Part shown: in pieces, positions 1 through 14,722 of the stretch
Layout of the letters: the number at the start of each line of letters is the position of its first letter
Numbering within the stretch: position 1 is the first letter of the stretch
Made by a program: the position numbers and the translations under genes
Assembly (NCBI GenBank): GCA_030267565.1
Contig: BRXU01000028.1
Coordinates: forward strand, 1,141,001-1,205,000
Direction of reading: 5' to 3'
From: Pleodorina starrii
Lineage: Eukaryota; Chlorophyta; Chlorophyceae; Chlamydomonadales; Volvocaceae
DNA: 64,000 nt
Notes under the pieces: model-generated
Told to the model about the DNA's origin: nothing
The model's input: the letters and a program-made list of their open reading frames with translations, nothing else
The model's database searches: none

Positions 1-185
1 TCTTTTCTGAGAGGGCCGTCGGTTGACAGCGCATCTGTGTCGCGGAGCCGTGCACGGTGCACCCTACCTCCCCCGTCACGCGCTCCAAGGCACCACGCCG
101 AATTGTGTACTCCAGTCTGTACGACTTCTCTCCCAGTACGGGTCCTTGCTCGACCTCGACGCCCTGCCTGCGGTTCCACTTCCAG

Positions 186-501
186 GCTGTGGGAGCGAGG
201 CCACGTGGAGCGGTCCGGGGCCGGGTTCCGGAGCGACCCCTACGGGTACACCGTCACAGAGGCGGGTCTGGCGGCAGCTGAGGAGCAGCGGCGCCGGGAG
301 CGTGAGGCGGAGCAGGGGCAGGAGGAGGGCCCAGAGCAGGGGCAGGAGCAGGGCCAGGAGCAGGAGCAGGGCCAGGCGCAGGGCCAGGAGCAGGGCCAGG
401 AGCAGGGGCAGCAGGAGGGGCAGCAGGAGGGGCAGGAGGAGCAGGGGCAGCAGCAGGGGCAGCAGGAGGGGCAGGAGGAGCAGGGGCAGGAGCAGGGGTA
501 G
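186..501 (+). CDS. Possible terminal exon of a gene entering from the left edge (weak)
   Basis: A pyrimidine-rich stretch ending in CAG at 183-185 could be a splice acceptor. The frame behind it is open and encodes a plausible segment (LWERGHVERSGAGFRSDPYG, then YTVTEAGLAAAEEQRRRERE). It then runs into a Gln/Glu/Gly repeat and stops at TAG 499-501. The first 100 bases carry no clear exon and the rest of the gene would lie outside the window. The Gln-Gly repeat alone could arise from any GA-rich minisatellite, so the only positive evidence is the non-repetitive stretch and the acceptor-like site. The opposite strand gives Pro/Ala- or Leu-rich frames, which I treat as shadows. Confidence 0.3.
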
Positions 502-525
502 GAGGAGCAGTAGCAGGGGCAGGAG
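300..525. repeat. GA-rich hexamer-based minisatellite
   Basis: About 220 bases made of variants of GAGCAG, GGGCAG, GGCCAG and GGAGGG, strongly purine-biased on the + strand. In one frame it reads as Gln-Glu-Gly repeats, on the other strand as Pro-Ala repeats. Confidence 0.9.
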
Positions 526-1859
526 TTGTCGGAGTAGGCAGCTGGGGTTGCGCGGCCCTGGGATATATGCGAGCGCAGTTGACTCTGGCCGGATAACCAG
601 AAGAGCGTGCCAAACGTCAGCCATTCTGTGCCCGTCCAGCGGCGACGGAGTGAAGGGCTGTGGCGCGCATATACGAAGCAGCTATAGCCGGGCAGGCAGG
701 CATTCCGGGCCCTGCGAGCGGGTTCGGCGCGTGGTCGCACCTGAGGACATTTTGTGGCTGGCACACACGTGCTACTGCGCGCATATAAAAACTACTCAGA
801 AATAAGGGCCTCGTCAAAGCTAGGCTAAGGAAGTATTTTGCTTCCGTGCAGTACATCGCCCAGCAGTACCGTACATCTCCCACTGGTGGAGCTTCGCTTA
901 GTGGCATTGGGTGTTTCGCAACTGTCCCGTACATGTTTACTATACATGCGGCACTGATCCTCCACGCTAAGCCGGAAAGGAGACCGTATTAGGGCTGGGT
1001 GCGATCGTACGGGTGCCCGCGCGTACTGACGGCTGTACTGACGACGCTTGGGGGATGAACAGGAGCGGTGCAGTCCGGTGTGCAAGCGTGGGTCCGAGGA
1101 GGGTAATTGCGGCCTTGCTGCAGCCGTGAGTGCTCCATACGCGCGCATGCGGTGTGGGAATTGGGACCTGGGAGGGCCACGCGTGCGGGGGTGTGGAGGT
1201 GGGAAGGGGCCCGGGGGAGCCCGGAGTGATCGCGGAGCGGGCGCTTGGCACTCCTGACTCATGTGTCATGTCAGGATGGTTGTATGCAGCTCTCGGTGGC
1301 GCGAGCGAAGCGGGCTACAGGGGTCTGGATGGGCCCCAGAGGGTGGTTGTTGGTGCAGGCTGTGTGCGACTTGCAGGATGGCGCAGGGGTGGTCGTTTGG
1401 TGCTCGGGACAGGCGGGGTACGTGGGTGCGTCAAAATTCTATTCCGGTAAAATGGGCGCCGGAACCACACAAGTTTGTTTCAGCCGTTACTACGCGCAAT
1501 GTGTCTGATGGGCCAGACCCATGGGATTAGCCTTGCCGTATCTCGTCATCATTGCTCCCCATGCAACAATGCAGTACATCGCCAGCCCTGGCCCGCGCTT
1601 TGCGCTTGTGCGATGATCGTGTAACGCACACAGGCAGGCCACCGACTGCCGCACCGCTTTCTGCCTCTGCTGTTGACAACTGCCGACTCCCACCGACCGA
1701 CTGCAACGTACGACTCCTGTAGTCCTATAGCGTAGCCACTCCACTCGTTACGCGATGCGACGTGCTACACACGCTAAGCCAATTCGTCGTTAACATCAAA
1801 ACGTCCTCCTGTTACGCCACTCCTGTGACACCATAGGTACGGTTATCGTGTGTGTATGT

Positions 1860-1897
1860 ACGACCTGATCCGGGGCATACGACCTGATCCGGGGCAT
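1860..1897. repeat. 19-bp perfect tandem duplication
   Basis: The unit ACGACCTGATCCGGGGCAT occurs twice head-to-tail. It lies in intergenic DNA or the distal 3' UTR of TIC20; no function is apparent. Confidence 0.9.
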
Positions 1898-1908
1898 CCT
1901 CGTTGTTG

Positions 1909-1913
1909 TTACA
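1909..1913 (-). promoter_or_regulatory. Putative TGTAA poly(A) signal of TIC20
   Basis: TGTAA on the minus strand, about 400 bases after the TIC20 stop. TGTAA is the usual nuclear poly(A) signal of volvocine algae; its use here is inferred from position only. Confidence 0.4.
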
Positions 1914-2316
1914 GTGCGCTTCAGGCCTTCAGAGGGATCCCTCGGAGGGTAGAGCTAGCGGGCGAGCTGGCCGTACACTACGGTACATCGGCTACCACCA
2001 GGGCGACGGAAAGCGCAACCAGCAGCCCCGCATGCATTGCATCCTCAACGTAAGAGCCAATGCGCCGCGAACCGTCGCGACACAAACACGCCAAAGTGAG
2101 AACCGGCGCACCTGCACGCATGCAGAATATTTCATCATAAATGCGCAACTGTCCCATGGGTCGCCTCCAGCCACTCTGGTAACGTGATTGCACCCGTGCG
2201 TGCGGAGACCGCCCTCTCAATTGCAAATGCACAGCAACAGCACCGTGCCATTGCACAAGCCACATCTCGCCCCCGAAGCAGCACTCCATGCACGGACCTC
2301 TCGGGCAAGAGGGCCA

Positions 2317-2943
2317 TCACCGAATCTGCTGGTCTGCGGCATCCGCGATGAAGGGGATGCGCGCGTACTGGCCCAGGAAGCTGCTGACGACTCCGAACAG
2401 AACCCACATGGTCGTGAACACCCAGATAAAGCTCTGAGACTGAATGTACAGCTGGGCGCCCCAGCCGGACGTCGGCGGCGTCAGCACGGTTTCGAGCAGG
2501 CGCGGCAGCGCCAGCAGGATGTCCAGCAGGATGGCTTGCACTGCGTTGAAGCGCACGAACCGGCTGAACGCCGGGTTATTGACGACGCCGATGTAGAGAC
2601 CGAAGAACGCGATGAAGGAGCCGAACGGCATCGAGTGGTACAGCCCCATGGCTGGCAGGAACGGCGTGATGGCCGCCTTGGCAGCTGGATAGAGGTGGAA
2701 GAGGTATCTGCCGTAGGCAACAGCGTCGAAAAAAGGCAGGATGTAGGGTAACGCCGCGACCACACGGTCGACGATGCCGGGTGACGAGCTCCAACCTCCG
2801 CCCCTTGCCGAGTAGCGCGCATGGACTTCTACCGAGGACTTACGCCCGAGTCGTATTTTTGCGGGTACGCATAAGGGTCTGTTAGACAGCTTTGCGGCGC
2901 CGTGCGGGCTGCGTCGCAGCGGACAGAAAGGTTGAGACTGCAT
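2317..2943 (-). CDS. TIC20: TIC20-family chloroplast inner-envelope import channel protein
   Basis: Single-exon gene of 208 codons. TIC20 is a core channel subunit of the translocon at the inner chloroplast envelope and has four membrane helices. The first ~50 residues are rich in Arg, Lys and Ser with few acids (MQSQPFCPLRRSPHGAAKLS...), as expected of a chloroplast transit peptide. The mature part begins near GIVDRVVAALPYILPFFDAV and shows four hydrophobic segments: around residues 58-80, 90-115, 130-150 and 168-190. The Tic20/Ycf60-type signatures YILPFFDAVAYGRYLF and FVRFNAVQAILLDILL are clear. The ATG at 2943 is chosen because it supplies the whole transit peptide. It lies head-to-head with IFT22, only 210 bases between start codons. 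No intron is needed, unusual among its neighbours. Which TIC20 paralogue it is cannot be decided here. Confidence 0.9.
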   Translation of the reverse strand: MQSQPFCPLRRSPHGAAKLSNRPLCVPAKIRLGRKSSVEVHARYSARGGGWSSSPGIVDRVVAALPYILPFFDAVAYGRYLFHLYPAAKAAITPFLPAMGLYHSMPFGSFIAFFGLYIGVVNNPAFSRFVRFNAVQAILLDILLALPRLLETVLTPPTSGWGAQLYIQSQSFIWVFTTMWVLFGVVSSFLGQYARIPFIADAADQQIR

Positions 2944-3153
2944 TCTCGGCTGCCTCGGACAATATGCATGCAGCCCCCTAAGCGGATGTTATTGGACCTA
3001 TCAGTCCTGTAACTCGACCAGAGAGAAGTTGGAATCGGTCGTACTGTACAACGGGAAAATATTGCAACGTGCACTGATGCTGAGTTTCAGCTCTAGAACC
3101 TGCAAGTTGACTTTTGCACACATTTACGCTGCAATAACATAACTCATAGGACC
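2944..3153. promoter_or_regulatory. Compact bidirectional promoter region, TIC20 / IFT22
   Basis: Only 210 bases separate the divergent ATGs of TIC20 (-) and IFT22 (+), so both 5' UTRs and both promoters must fit or overlap here. The sequence is AT-richer than its surroundings. I could not identify a definite TATA box. Confidence 0.6.
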
Positions 3154-4418
3154 ATGGCTGAGACAACTCTAAAGCTCGCGGTCGTGGGGCCTTGTAGGAC
3201 GGGCAAGACCCTTCTATGCAGAGCCTTAGCTGAGCAGCCCATATTGCTTGGAGAGATGGCATATCAGCCGACTGCCGCGGTCAGGTCAGCTGGGCGCGCA
3301 TGTCGGGCCTTGCATGCGTGCCCCCCGACGGAGGGACACGTCGCTAAACGTATAATGGAACGCCTGAACGGACGCAGAATACAAGAGATCAGCCGCGTTC
3401 TAGGCATTGACCGCGTTAAAGTGCAGTTCTGGGACTGCTCGGGCAGCGTGCAGTACCAGTCCTACTGGCCCGTCCTAGCCAAGGTGACCTCAGGCTCGAA
3501 GAGGGGAGCTGGCAGGCATGCACGGTGTAACGGCGCAGGACGGGTGGCGCGCCCCTGCTGACGCTCTCATGGGGGCGTGGGTTTGCCACGCAGGAGCTGG
3601 ACGGCCTGCTCCTGGTCATTGATCCCGCCCGTCCAGAGCAGGAGCGCGAGCTGGAGACCTTTTACCGCAACTTCGCTGAGCCTAACAACCTGTACACGCG
3701 GCAGTGCATGGTGATGGCGGTTCAAGTGCAGAAGGAAGGCGGGGGCATCGGCGGCTGGCAAGGTATGGGACTGCAAAACGGGGGGAGCAATCGGGGCCAC
3801 CAGGACACTTGCTTGATGCCGACAGGGTAGCGTGCTCACGGAGTGCTGCCGTTAGCACTGTAAGTGGTTTTTGGCTCCATGACCTGCTTGCGTCCGCAGG
3901 GTTGCAAGGGGGGCTGAAGAAACTGGCGCAGTGCTACGTGGCAATCAACCCCAACAGCCCAGCCGCGGGCGTGCAGGTACGACTTTGAACGCGTCTTGGA
4001 GGGTTTTTGGACAATCGGTATCATGAGACGGAGCGCATGCACTGTGCGCTTTTGGGCGTTCAGCGCTTGGACGTGCTGCATTGATGACGGATTGGCTCGC
4101 ACTTATTTACGTCCGCTTTGGTGTATGAGAGCGGCAGCCAGGCAAGGAGGGCGTGAAGTGCATCCTTCAGTAACCCATTCACTCGAGGCCTCGATCGGCC
4201 GGTATGCCCTCCATCGTGAGCTGCTTTCGTCCATGTAGGGTCGTCTGCCCCAATGGGACAGGTTTGCCGTTGCGCCGCAGCACCGTCTGACTTGCCTTGG
4301 CACCACCTCCCCTCGTTTGCAGGAGGCGTACTCCCACTTGGACGTGCTGTTCCAGGGCGCACTTCAAAGCAAAAAGGAGGCGCTGGAGAGCTCGTACATG
4401 AACCAGGAGGACTCGTAG
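3154..4418 (+). CDS. IFT22: IFT22 / RABL5, small GTPase-like subunit of intraflagellar transport complex B
   Basis: Five exons: 3154-3284, 3378-3483, 3594-3762, 3900-3976, 4323-4418; 192 residues, the family's usual size. IFT22 is a Rab-like subunit of the IFT-B particle that carries cargo along flagella. The product begins MAETTLKLAVVGPCRTGKTL, holding the P-loop GPCRTGKT. The G3-like element is WDCSGSVQYQSYWPVLAKEL, followed by DGLLLVIDPARPEQERELET. A canonical NKxD guanine-specificity motif is not evident, in keeping with the degenerate G-domain of RABL5 proteins. The C terminus is SKKEALESSYMNQEDS. All splice sites are GT..AG and phases agree. It shares its upstream region with TIC20. Its presence shows that the organism is flagellate. 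Confidence 0.95.
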
Positions 4419-5180
4419 ATGGAGGGCTAACAATGGGTTGCCACTCTAGCCTGTTTATGACTTGTACATAGTGGCCGTGCTTAGCGCGGTCGGGGTGTTC
4501 CAATTTGGGTGACAGGAGCCACTTTCTTCCGGTAGAGTACGTGTGGCCCTGCGCCTGCGTACGTGTGGCCGAGTACCGGTATGGCCATTTGGTGCCTTTG
4601 ATATGGCTGCGATCACGTATCCAGGTCTGTCGCAGACCTGGATACGGGGATGTATTCCTTAACCGCGTGGTACTAGTGCCTCGGGGAAGAAAACCTGAGG
4701 TTACGAGCGTGAGGGTATTGACGGTACGGCAGTGTTCGGTGGGCTCCAAGCCAGATCAAAGGTTTTTGCAATCGGGTTCTTCGCTCTTGCAGTCTGTGAC
4801 TATGCTTTTATAGAAGCCTGAAGTCATTGTGTGGTCGGTGGGATGATGAATTGTCGGAAAGGCAAATTGACAGTCCGACATGCTCGAGTGCCAACCTCGG
4901 CAGCGGCCAAAATGCTGATACTTTAAATGCGATATGTCTTGAGGGCTGCGTTGATATCACGAATAACATATACACAACTGACTTCAGCCTAGTCGCTCCA
5001 GAGCCGCCGTACACTATTTGCTGCCCAGCCAACTTAGTCTGCAACTGCACTTACCTCGCTCTCTTTCGCTTCACGCGACGCCGTATTACACTTAAGGTGA
5101 ATAAAACTTCTGTACTCAATATTAGGCTTAGTAGGCTTGTAGTGTCTTACGCTTTCTGTCTCGCATTTTACACGCAGAAC
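4419..5180. other. Intergenic: IFT22 3' flank and RPS2 5' flank
   Basis: No coding exon is supported. The region contains the perfect hairpin at 4616-4646 and, in its second half, relatively AT-rich sequence that is probably promoter and 5' UTR of RPS2. No clear TGTAA signal for IFT22 was seen. Confidence 0.55.
4616..4646. repeat. Perfect 14-bp inverted repeat with 3-base loop
   Basis: CGTATCCAGGTCTG is followed by TCG and then its exact reverse complement. It lies about 200 bases after the IFT22 stop and could form a stable hairpin in RNA or DNA. Confidence 0.9.
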
Positions 5181-6702
5181 ATGGCTGATCGCGGCGGTGA
5201 GCGTGGCAGCTTTGGCCGTGGCTTCGGTGGGCGCGGCGACCGCGGCCGCGGCCGCGGTGCTCGCCGCGCTCGCGGCAAGAAGGAGGACGAGGAGAAGTGG
5301 GTGCCCTGCACCAAGCTGGGCCGCCTCGTCCAGCAGGTCAGCTGGTCCTATTGTATTTCGGGAGCATCTTGCACATTCAAACGGCTCTCTGTGGTGGAAA
5401 CAGCCAAGTGGCGCCGCAATGATGGCGCCGCCGCACCAAGTTTGATGCAATTAAGCTTTTCTCAACTCTGCTTACGTTATTTTATGAATAATAATATATG
5501 AATGTTTCCGCGATGCAGGGCAAGATTAAGTCGCTGGAGCAGATTTACCTCTTCTCCATGCCGGTCAAGGAGTACCAGATTGTTGAGTACTTCCTGGGCT
5601 CGGCGCTGAAGGACGAGGTCATGAAGATCATGCCGGTGCAGAAGCAGACGCGCGCCGGCCAGCGCACCCGCTTCAAGGTGTGCGGGGGTGCGGACGCAGT
5701 GGTCGGGCAGCTACTCCGGGTGTCGCTCCACGACGGGTCCTGTTTCCTGCTACCTGGAGCAAGATTCTGTACTAGCAATGCCTCTGCATGTAATTGATCC
5801 CCTTGCTCGGAATCCATCCCGGCTGCAGGCTTTCGTCGTTGTGGGCGACCACAACGGCCACATCGGCCTGGGCGTCAAGTGCGCCAAGGAGGTAAGGCTA
5901 CGGCAGCGTGGACCTGGGGCGTTATCCGGGATTCTGATCGGGTTCAGCTTTTCGTGTCAATTTCTCGACTCGTAGCCTTTGGATGACCCTCGGGTCGCTT
6001 CACTGGGGCAACTCCCTGCACATTTACAAGCCAAGTTCGGGGTTGCTGGAGATTTGCGTGGGTCGTCATTGCATTTCGCCTCCATTTCAGTGGGGCCCAT
6101 GGGGGTGGTAGTGCCGCGCTTACCAGCTTTTCAGTGCCTGCCTTCTGCAGCATATGGGTGCGCCTTCAGACGGCGCGCTGGCACGCTAGCCTCCCCCCTG
6201 GGTGCCTTCCTGGGCTATCGCAGCCCAACCTGAACCCAACTGCACCTCGTTTCCGTGATATCGCTGTGCGCAGGTGGCCACCGCCATCCGCGGTGCCATC
6301 ATCACGGCCAAGATGTCGGTCGTCCCGGTCCGCCGCGGCTACTGGGGTAACAAGATCGGCAAGGTGCACACCGTGCCCACCAAGGTCACTGGCAAGTGCG
6401 GCTCGGTCACCATTCGCCTGACGCCCGCGCCCCGCGGTGCCGGTATCGTGGCGGCGCGCACCCCCAAGAAGGTGCTGCAGATGGCCGGCATTGAGGACTG
6501 CTACACGTGCTCGCGCGGCTCGACCAAGACCCTGGGCAACTTCGTGCGCGCCACCTTCAACGCCCTGTCGAAGACCTACGGCTTCCTGACGCCCGACCTG
6601 TGGCGGGAGAGCAAGTACACCAAGGCGCCGTTCCAGGAGTTCACGGATTTCCTGGCCAAGCCCACTCTGGGCGAGGCCAAGGCTGAGGCGTACGCCTATT
6701 AA
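5181..6702 (+). CDS. RPS2: Cytosolic 40S ribosomal protein S2 (uS5)
   Basis: Four exons: 5181-5336, 5519-5677, 5829-5891, 6274-6702; 268 residues. uS5 sits near the mRNA entry of the small subunit and helps decoding fidelity. The N terminus is Gly/Arg-rich ([20 protein letters not shown]), as in other eukaryotic S2 proteins and a likely arginine-methylation target. The S5 N-terminal domain ([20 protein letters not shown] through [20 protein letters not shown]) is followed by the S5 C-terminal domain ([20 protein letters not shown]). It ends EAKAEAYAY before TAA. All introns are GT..AG and in phase. A TGTAA signal follows at 6849. It runs in the same direction as the poly(A)-binding protein gene 1.6 kb downstream. 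Confidence 0.97.
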
Positions 6703-8288
6703 GTGAATCCCTAGATTTAAGACCAGCAGTCTACGGCTGAGCCGCCGTGTGCCCCACCCATCATCTCGCATGGACTGACATGCCGCGCGGAGCGGCGAGC
6801 AATTGCAGCAGCTGACGCTGTGACGTGTTGCTTGGGTTTCCATGTCGTTGTAACGACCCGCCTCGCTCCCATTCCTGATGCACCCGTCGCGTCGCGTGTC
6901 GGGTGTCGAAAGCCGAACCGCCTAGGCCCGCCGTCGCCAATGCGGCAGTTCTTTTGCGCCGATGGCACAGCATAATCAAAGTTCAGAGCTGGCATAACGA
7001 AGCTGTCGTGCGTTCTGATGGTTGAGCTGGCCGGACCTAGCGCTTCTCGCTTTGCACAATACGTGCACTTAACGCCTAGTGACACTGGGCTGTATGGGCG
7101 TGCGGATGCTATATCGTTCTATGGTGCATCGTTGGCCGCTGAATATCGTGTGCGGATCATGGCTGTCGCAGCTTCACAGAACAGGAAAGGAGCGGAATGG
7201 ACATCACAAATCGGCAGTGGGGGCAACGACAGCTGTTTATTACTAACAGGTTGCAAATGTCACGCGCATGATCATTTCCTTCCCGATGACTTCAGTGCTG
7301 CTCGTACGCTGGGGTATCACCGTAGACAAACTCGTGACCAAACAAATTGGCCTATTCGTGCCGACACGCTGGACCGTCAACTACAAGACGGATTGCGCAC
7401 GGCATCGCTTACGCCTGGTCCGTCTCTTGGACCGTGCGCGCTTAAACAGGTTGCCGAAGGTGGACCCAAGTGTTAGTAAGACAATAAAACCGTCATTTCA
7501 ATTTAGGGAACCTAAGGATTTTCTCGCACTGTCAAAGCATCTCAACAGTGTGCAGCTCCTTAACGCTGAGCAAGAAGCGTTATAACCTTTTGGGAACGTG
7601 TCCATGTCATCCATGGGGAGTAATGCCTGGCGGCACCGCGTTTGCATCCGAATCGATAATGTACAGTTGCTGTATCTGCTCCCGTTAGTCAAGCAGTCCG
7701 GAGGTGTGACACAACTAGGCCCAGCTGCACGGCGAAGGGCGACACAGCGCGAAGAGAAGGAGAGAACTTTCCCAGCTGCGTCCACTCAATGCTATTACTT
7801 CGGCCTGTCACTCGTTCACACATAAGGGGTTGCATTTCATGGGCGAGCATGCGAGAGAAAGCCTGCCCTTAGACCCGGACACAGTCTATCCAGCTTTGCA
7901 ACCTGTAGAGAAGGCATTAGAAATTGAAATGTTGTTAAGTGAACTAATCTAATTGTATTTACACCTGTGAAGGCGAGCGCAGGGAAAAGACCTTTTCATC
8001 GGTATGTACGACAGCTCCAGGTTCCTTTCGCTGAACAAAAGTCGCAGCGGAGATTCTGCTTCCCCCTTTCACACAGGCGGCAGCCTTTACACCCACACCG
8101 TGGCAGGTCCCTCATGGTGTCTTGCTGAGGAGGGCCCAAGCCTTTCCCTTTATCAAAAAAACCGGGCAACCGGCAAAAAAAACAGTAAAAGCCTCTCGTA
8201 GGCACAAAAGAACCTATTTTAGTCACCTTTCCCACCACCCACACTTCATCTCCGACGCCGCCGACCGGCCGAGCGTCCCCAGTGCAAA
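6703..8288. other. Intergenic: RPS2 3' UTR and PABP 5' flank
   Basis: No supported exon. A TGTAA signal for RPS2 is at 6849-6853. The ~250 bases before the PABP start include A-rich runs (8155-8190) and are likely its 5' UTR and promoter. The remaining open frames look random. Confidence 0.55.
6849..6853 (+). promoter_or_regulatory. Putative TGTAA poly(A) signal of RPS2
   Basis: First TGTAA after the stop codon, 147 bases downstream; position fits a normal volvocine 3' UTR. Confidence 0.6.
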
Positions 8289-13467
<5,179 letters not shown>

Positions 13468-13990
13468 AGGGGCTCTGGTGGCAGCAGCTTGGGCATGCGC
13501 GCCGCGGCCGCCGACGGCAAGGCGTCCACTTACCGCTGCGAAGGAGGAGTCGGGGAAGGCGGTGATGAGGTCCTGCGGTGGCGGCAGCGGCGTTGCTTAG
13601 CCTGGGCGGCTGACTTATCAGACCTCCTTGCTGCTGAGGTCGGAATGTGGAGAGGTCCCGTCTTGCAACGATGAATCTAACGGCTCAACTGTTCGGACCG
13701 CATTCGTGCATGACGTCCTGGGTGAAGAGGGTGTTTCAAACATCTTGATGGCAGGGTCCAGATCCTTTTTGCGGCTACACGCAATCATTCGTTGTCAGGC
13801 ATTCGTCGGAAGTGGTGGTGAGATGGAGCAGTGTGTGACGGGTTTCGCGCGTGACGGCCGATTACATGAGCCTCCCGTTTGTGATAGCCCCACGAGGAAA
13901 GCAGTCGTGGTTGCGTATCTGCAGGGTTTTATCTGAGACGTTGATCCCTGACCTGCTGGACCAGGCACTTTACTTCCTACAGGCGTAACC

Positions 13991-13995
13991 TGTAA
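13991..13995 (+). promoter_or_regulatory. Putative TGTAA poly(A) signal of PABP
   Basis: TGTAA about 520 bases after the PABP stop; no earlier copy was seen on this strand. Confidence 0.55.
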
Positions 13996-14088
13996 GCCCC
14001 TCGCCATATTCCCAGGACCTCTCCAAGGAATCTCAGAGATATGGAAGTAAGCAGTGCGAATAGTTCACGGCTTGCTTGGTCAGCCAGT

Positions 14089-14093
14089 TTACA
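14089..14093 (-). promoter_or_regulatory. Putative TGTAA poly(A) signal of CPR
   Basis: TTACA on the + strand equals TGTAA on the CPR strand, about 630 bases past its stop codon. Confidence 0.45.
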
Positions 14094-14291
14094 GACTGAT
14101 CAGTCAGCCCCTGGGCATCTGCTCCAGACATGACACTTCAATACCATAGCCGTAGCCGCTTCTTAGCCAGTTTGCCTTGAGAAGGTTTCTTCGGTCCCAA
14201 GTCCACCCATGAAGGATGCCCAGGCCAAGCCAAGACCATTGGCCACAGCCCCCAACTCTGCGAGTTCAATTCTTTATCCACCTTCGCACTT

Positions 14292-14611
14292 TCTCAGACA
14301 ACATAAAAAAGCGGAAAACACATTACGCCTGCCTCACACCTAACCTGCAGCCCTCACTGCGGGCTCTGGTGCTCTGTAAAGCCTTCAAAAGTGGGCCTGC
14401 GCCCGCACTCCTAAATCCCCTAAACCCATGACGACACAACCCTCTTCCCAATCTCAGACAACATAAAAAAGCGGAAAACACATTACGCCTGCCTCACACC
14501 TAACCTGCAGCCCTCACTGCGGGCTCTGGTGCTCTGTAAAGCCTTCAAAAGTGGGCCTGCGCCCGCACTCCTAAATCCCCTAAACCCATGACGACACAAC
14601 CCTCTTCCCAA
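14292..14611. repeat. 160-bp direct tandem duplication
   Basis: The block 14292-14451 is repeated at 14452-14611 with no difference that I could find except at the last base or two. The following bases begin to resemble a third copy and then diverge. It falls in the inferred 3' UTR of the P450 reductase gene and contains A-rich and TGTAA-bearing sequence on the + strand. Confidence 0.95.
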
Positions 14612-14722
14612 ACGCAGACAACGCACCCAACGCGGCTCAACGACGCCCTCTCGTGCGTCCCCAATCCCCGACCTTCGAACCCCGCCCCAAACCCTCGGCC
14701 CCCTGCCCTGCTGTCCAGCCCA

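Larger units (their letters stand above)
526..2316. other. Intergenic region, includes 3' flank of TIC20
   Basis: No convincing coding exon on either strand; the open frames are short and of random composition. It should hold the TIC20 3' UTR, whose likely poly(A) signal (TTACA on +, TGTAA on -) is at 1909-1913. A 19-bp tandem duplication lies at 1860-1897. Confidence 0.6.
13468..14722. other. Convergent 3' regions of PABP (+) and CPR (-)
   Basis: The two genes end tail-to-tail. A TGTAA for PABP (13991-13995) and a minus-strand TGTAA for CPR (14089-14093) lie about 100 bases apart, so the transcripts need not overlap, although a 160-bp tandem duplication sits in the inferred CPR 3' UTR. No coding exon is supported. 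Confidence 0.6.

Noticed and set aside
76..624. Minus-strand Leu-rich and Pro/Ala-rich open frames over the minisatellite
   Set aside because: They are the reverse reading of a purine-rich repeat; no flanking domain, splice context or non-repetitive protein sequence supports them.
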